Below the pieces are notes generated by a model. The model saw only the letters and a list, made by a program, of their open reading frames with translations, was not told where the DNA came from and did not search any database. A stretch of DNA of 64,000 bases from assembly GCA_000752215.1 (NCBI GenBank), contig CCFG01000005.1, forward strand, positions 1 through 64,000, given 5' to 3'. The DNA is from a bacterium MS4. GTDB taxonomy: Bacteria; Bacillota; Clostridia; Oscillospirales; Acutalibacteraceae. The position numbers were made by a program, and so were the translations under genes. Below, piece after piece: positions 61,614-64,000 of the stretch; within the stretch, counting starts at the first letter, position 1, and each line of letters starts with the position of its first letter.

Positions 61614-62025
61614 AATATCAACTCCTTAATTTAAAAATAAGTGTATGGTGAGGTTAAAGTGCATTCTTCCCATTGTGTATCATCTCCTTTACAATAAGAT
61701 TAACTCAAAATATTTTAACGGCGCTTTTCTAAAAGCCGAAATGAGCTTATTAATTCGAACCCATGAAAGCAATAGAGCGTATGTGACTCGAAATCACATA
61801 CGCTATGGCCCACTTCAGTACGTCTAATCCCTTATAAACAGCGGCTTTTACACTTCCTCTTTCCTGTAGAGTTCTACGCGAGTTCCGTCCGAAAGGAAAA
61901 AGAACAGGAAATGTATATTTATCTTTGTTGCTTTATAACTGCACTTATGATTTTCACTCCTCAAATGAAATTGAGCCAATGGTCATTTCTTAAATGAACC
62001 ATTGGCTCTTACTTAACATTTGATT
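61614..62025. other. Gene-free stretch between the right integrase and the metallophosphoesterase gene
   Basis: It carries a perfect 11-bp inverted repeat AGCGTATGTGA/TCACATACGCT whose 7-base centre is CTCGAAA (61776-61804), a sequence GGGTTCGAAT on the minus strand (about 61752-61761), and a terminator hairpin GAGCCAATGGT/ACCATTGGCTC (about 61973-62010) for the gene at 62026. No gene is supported. Confidence 0.5.
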
Positions 62026-62721
62026 CTATTTGCAAAATACTTTAATGCTTTCAAAAAGAAACTCTAGTTTATCTACTTGCTTCTCTGTATGATAGTGACC
62101 ACAGTACCATTTTTGATAAGTCAGGCGAGATTCAATCTTGTCCAGCCACTCTTCAGTAGATTTGTCCACGCCGGATTGATCGATGAAAGGCAGGAACACT
62201 TCCGTTGGTTCATATTTGAGGGGGCAGGTATGGGTAAGAACCATATCAACTCTCCATTTTATGCTTTCTAATCTTGCCTCTACGGTTTGCTTCGTTTCAT
62301 CATTCGGCTGCTCATCTGAGAACCACTTGAATCCCTTTTCCAGACGATAATATTTATCCACACTGTAGGCACCGCCGATGGCAAAGCACCGATAACCGCC
62401 CAGCTCATAGATTTCGCCGTCTTTGGCAAATAACAGATTGGGATAAGTCGTTTCCCTATATGTCTGCCCACCATGCCAAGAGCACAATTCGTAAAGCCCG
62501 GTAGAGGCAGGACGTGCCTCATGGTTACCATGTAGGCAGAACAGGGTGATAGGCAGTGCCGCCAGCTTTTCTTTCAGACGGATATCCTTTTTACCGCCGT
62601 AATAGTTAATGCCTGCATCTCCTAAAATAATTAAAATGTCGTCACGGCAGGTATGCGAAGTTGCGCAAAAATCAACAATTCGTTCAAACTTGCCGTGAGT
62701 GTCACCGGTGATATGGATCAA
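62026..62721 (-). CDS. Calcineurin-like metallophosphoesterase
   Basis: A 231-residue enzyme with the full metal-binding series: ITGDTHG, ILGDAGINY, LHGNHEARP, LTHTCP and CGHYHTE. The start is TTG (62721), with AAGGGGG seven bases ahead. It lies outside the AT-rich block and is soluble. Substrate unknown; families like this hydrolyse phosphodiesters, nucleotides or phosphoproteins. Confidence 0.9.
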   Translation of the reverse strand: MIHITGDTHGKFERIVDFCATSHTCRDDILIILGDAGINYYGGKKDIRLKEKLAALPITLFCLHGNHEARPASTGLYELCSWHGGQTYRETTYPNLLFAKDGEIYELGGYRCFAIGGAYSVDKYYRLEKGFKWFSDEQPNDETKQTVEARLESIKWRVDMVLTHTCPLKYEPTEVFLPFIDQSGVDKSTEEWLDKIESRLTYQKWYCGHYHTEKQVDKLEFLFESIKVFCK

Positions 62722-62827
62722 GGCTATTCCCCCTTAAAAAAACAAATGCAGCCTTTTCAATATATCACATTACTTGATTTGTTGGCTGTTTTCTTAAACA
62801 TTCGTACAGGCTACAATTGTAAGATTA

Positions 62828-63013
62828 TTAAATACTCTCCAGCTCTCTTACAATAAGCGACGATGCAATACACAGTGCTTTGATGCGGCGTATGAGCAGA
62901 GTATGCTGAGAAGTGCCTTCTTTAAGCTTTGGTTGCACTTTTTCACATTTGCTGATTGTTGAAGCAATCGCCCGAAGAGCCTCTTCTAATTCTTCTTTTG
63001 TAAAGGTTTCCAT
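62828..63013 (-). CDS. Small helical protein of unknown function
   Basis: A 61-residue protein (METFTKEELEEALRAIASTI...) predicted as two helices separated by a short loop, with GAAAGGG before the ATG. It looks like a small conserved clostridial protein; I do not recognise a named family. Confidence 0.65.
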   Translation of the reverse strand: METFTKEELEEALRAIASTISKCEKVQPKLKEGTSQHTLLIRRIKALCIASSLIVRELESI

Positions 63014-63064
63014 AGCTTCACCCTTTCGTAAACTGTTCGGTATGCCCTATGCCAATAGACTGCG

Positions 63065-63478
63065 TTAAAGGCAGACTTCAAATATAGAGCCTGCCCGTTC
63101 AAACCCTTGTTTTTCATAATATTCATTCACATCGCTCATGACGTAGACCGTATCATTCGGATAGTCCGCCCGCATCTGAACCATGAGTTGTCACCCGATC
63201 TGCTTTCCGCGGTGCGCCTTATCCACCAGCAGGTCATACACATAAATGCCGTAACCATCGTCATCGCGTCATCGGCAATAGCCGCAGAGTATATCCCGCT
63301 CATATGCAACATAGACAATGGAACTCTTCAATGCCGCCTTGTATTTATCAGAACTTTCTCCGCCCCAATAGCTCTTCCACTCTTCGCCCTCGTTTTTTAT
63401 TAGAGCAAACAAGGTGGATTCATGATCCGCACCATAGCGCTTTACGGTTATCATAAGTTTTTCTCCGCTTAGATTCAT
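63065..63478 (-). pseudogene. GNAT acetyltransferase pseudogene with two in-frame TGA codons
   Basis: One continuous frame of 137 codons encodes a complete small GNAT (ITVKRYGADHESTLFALIKN..., VYDLLVDKAHRGKQIG, SDVNEYYEKQGFERAGS). It is interrupted by TGA at 63269-63271 and again at 63191-63193, the second directly after the acetyl-CoA loop RGKQIG where an Arg codon (CGA) would be expected. The frame itself is intact on both sides. It overlaps the upstream gene by four bases. Recent inactivation by nonsense changes is the simplest reading. Confidence 0.75.
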
Positions 63479-64000
63479 ACATTTCGAACTGGATGGCGGA
63501 TAACAGTTTTCAGCTTGGAAACTTCCGTTTTGCGTGGATCGCTCAGATAAATCTCATGGTGATGCCGCTTATCGGTAATACCAATTGCATATCCGTTTTC
63601 TTTCGCGTACTGCTCCATCTCGCTGACGGTGGCCGGCTCGTCATCATATGAACCCAGATGCATGCACTGCACGCATAGCCCTTCATCATAGGTGAAAAAT
63701 TCTACAGACGAAAAGTCTGTTTTCTTTTTCTTCGTTGCCTCTTCCATCGCCCAATTAAAGTCGGAATTCTTCACAAAATCCGGCAGGCGAATCATAGAAA
63801 TCCACTGAAAGCTGTCCTTGCGGGAATAGTCAACCCCGCGGATGCCCTCCTGCCACCAAAGCCCCTCCAGCGGCGGAACGACATATTCAAAGAAGCCTTC
63901 GATTTGATGGGCACCCTTATAGCTCATCTTGATTGTATAGGCCATTCCGTAGAGAAGCTCCATGGCCTTTTTATATTCGCCGCCTTCTTCATTAGGGTCC
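63475..64000 (-). CDS. GyrI-like small-molecule-binding domain protein, partial
   Basis: The C-terminal ~174 residues are visible; the frame is open to the window edge (GPNEEGGEYKKAMELLYGMA...). The sequence through MSYKGAHQIEGFFEYVVPPL, GLCVQCMHLGSYDDEP and GYAIGITDKRHHHEIYLSDP is the GyrI-like/effector-binding fold used for small-molecule sensing or detoxification. Its stop overlaps the start of the GNAT pseudogene (ATGA). Confidence 0.85.
   Translation of the reverse strand, partial: DPNEEGGEYKKAMELLYGMAYTIKMSYKGAHQIEGFFEYVVPPLEGLWWQEGIRGVDYSRKDSFQWISMIRLPDFVKNSDFNWAMEEATKKKKTDFSSVEFFTYDEGLCVQCMHLGSYDDEPATVSEMEQYAKENGYAIGITDKRHHHEIYLSDPRKTEVSKLKTVIRHPVRNV

Noticed and set aside
63191-63271. 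Selenocysteine or stop-codon recoding in the GNAT gene
   Set aside because: No SECIS-like hairpin follows the TGA codons, GNAT enzymes have no use for selenocysteine at these positions, and two TGA in one gene fits simple decay.
1-64000. CRISPR array
   Set aside because: No regularly spaced direct repeats were found; all repeats seen are isolated palindromic or intergenic elements.

Overview
The window reads as a Gram-positive, spore-forming, motile clostridium, probably Oscillospiraceae (clostridial cluster IV). The evidence is a CwlJ/GerQ-type germination pair, a flagellin gene with a sigma-D-like promoter, strong AGGAGG ribosome binding sites, Mgl/YesMN sugar systems, lipoprotein signals, and intergenic repeats of the kind common in that family. 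Most of the window is GC-rich by eye. From about 45.5 to 61.6 kb it becomes clearly AT-rich, with different codon usage, which points to acquired DNA.

Layout. 0-3 kb: glycerol-3-phosphate dehydrogenase-like operon (two flavoproteins and DUF1667) behind a leader terminator. 3.2-8.2 kb: thiol redox block with a four-domain CoA-disulfide reductase-like protein, a thioredoxin reductase-like flavoprotein, thioredoxin and a Crp/Fnr regulator; three GTGA-N5-TCAC palindromes sit at the two thioredoxin-system promoters. 8.3-14.2 kb: FtsA-like ATPase, flagellin with its own leader hairpin, tandem XRE repressors facing a 56-residue protein, and an ECF sigma/membrane serpin pair. 14.5-17.7 kb: galKTE. 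18.2-27.8 kb: mglBAC galactose-type ABC transporter, a YesNM two-component system and two more sugar-binding proteins. 28.2-39 kb: murein-peptide import and degradation (OppABCDF, Ala-Glu epimerase, LD-carboxypeptidase, NlpC/P60 enzyme and two cytoplasmic class-A-beta-lactamase-fold proteins), matching the Bacillus ykfABCD pathway. 39-43.8 kb: a metal/cobalamin-type binding lipoprotein with a peptidoglycan-binding tail, a DUF815 ATPase, a lipoprotein, and the gerQ-cwlJ pair.

44.1-61.6 kb: an island beginning beside tRNA-Ser(CGA), with a related tyrosine integrase near each end. Its cargo is a probable DNA-sulfur (phosphorothioation-like) defence system: XRE regulator, PAPS-reductase/DndC-like enzyme with zinc ribbons and a ferredoxin tail, DUF4007, a 1173-residue P-loop ATPase, a cysteine desulfurase, a PLD-nuclease/SF2-helicase fusion, a 61-residue overlapping ORF, a DndD/Rad50-like ATPase and a terminal 169-residue protein. 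It matches neither canonical Dnd, Ssp nor BREX and is the best candidate for an undescribed system. 61.7-64 kb: metallophosphoesterase, a small protein, a GNAT pseudogene with two in-frame TGA codons, and a GyrI-like protein cut by the window edge.
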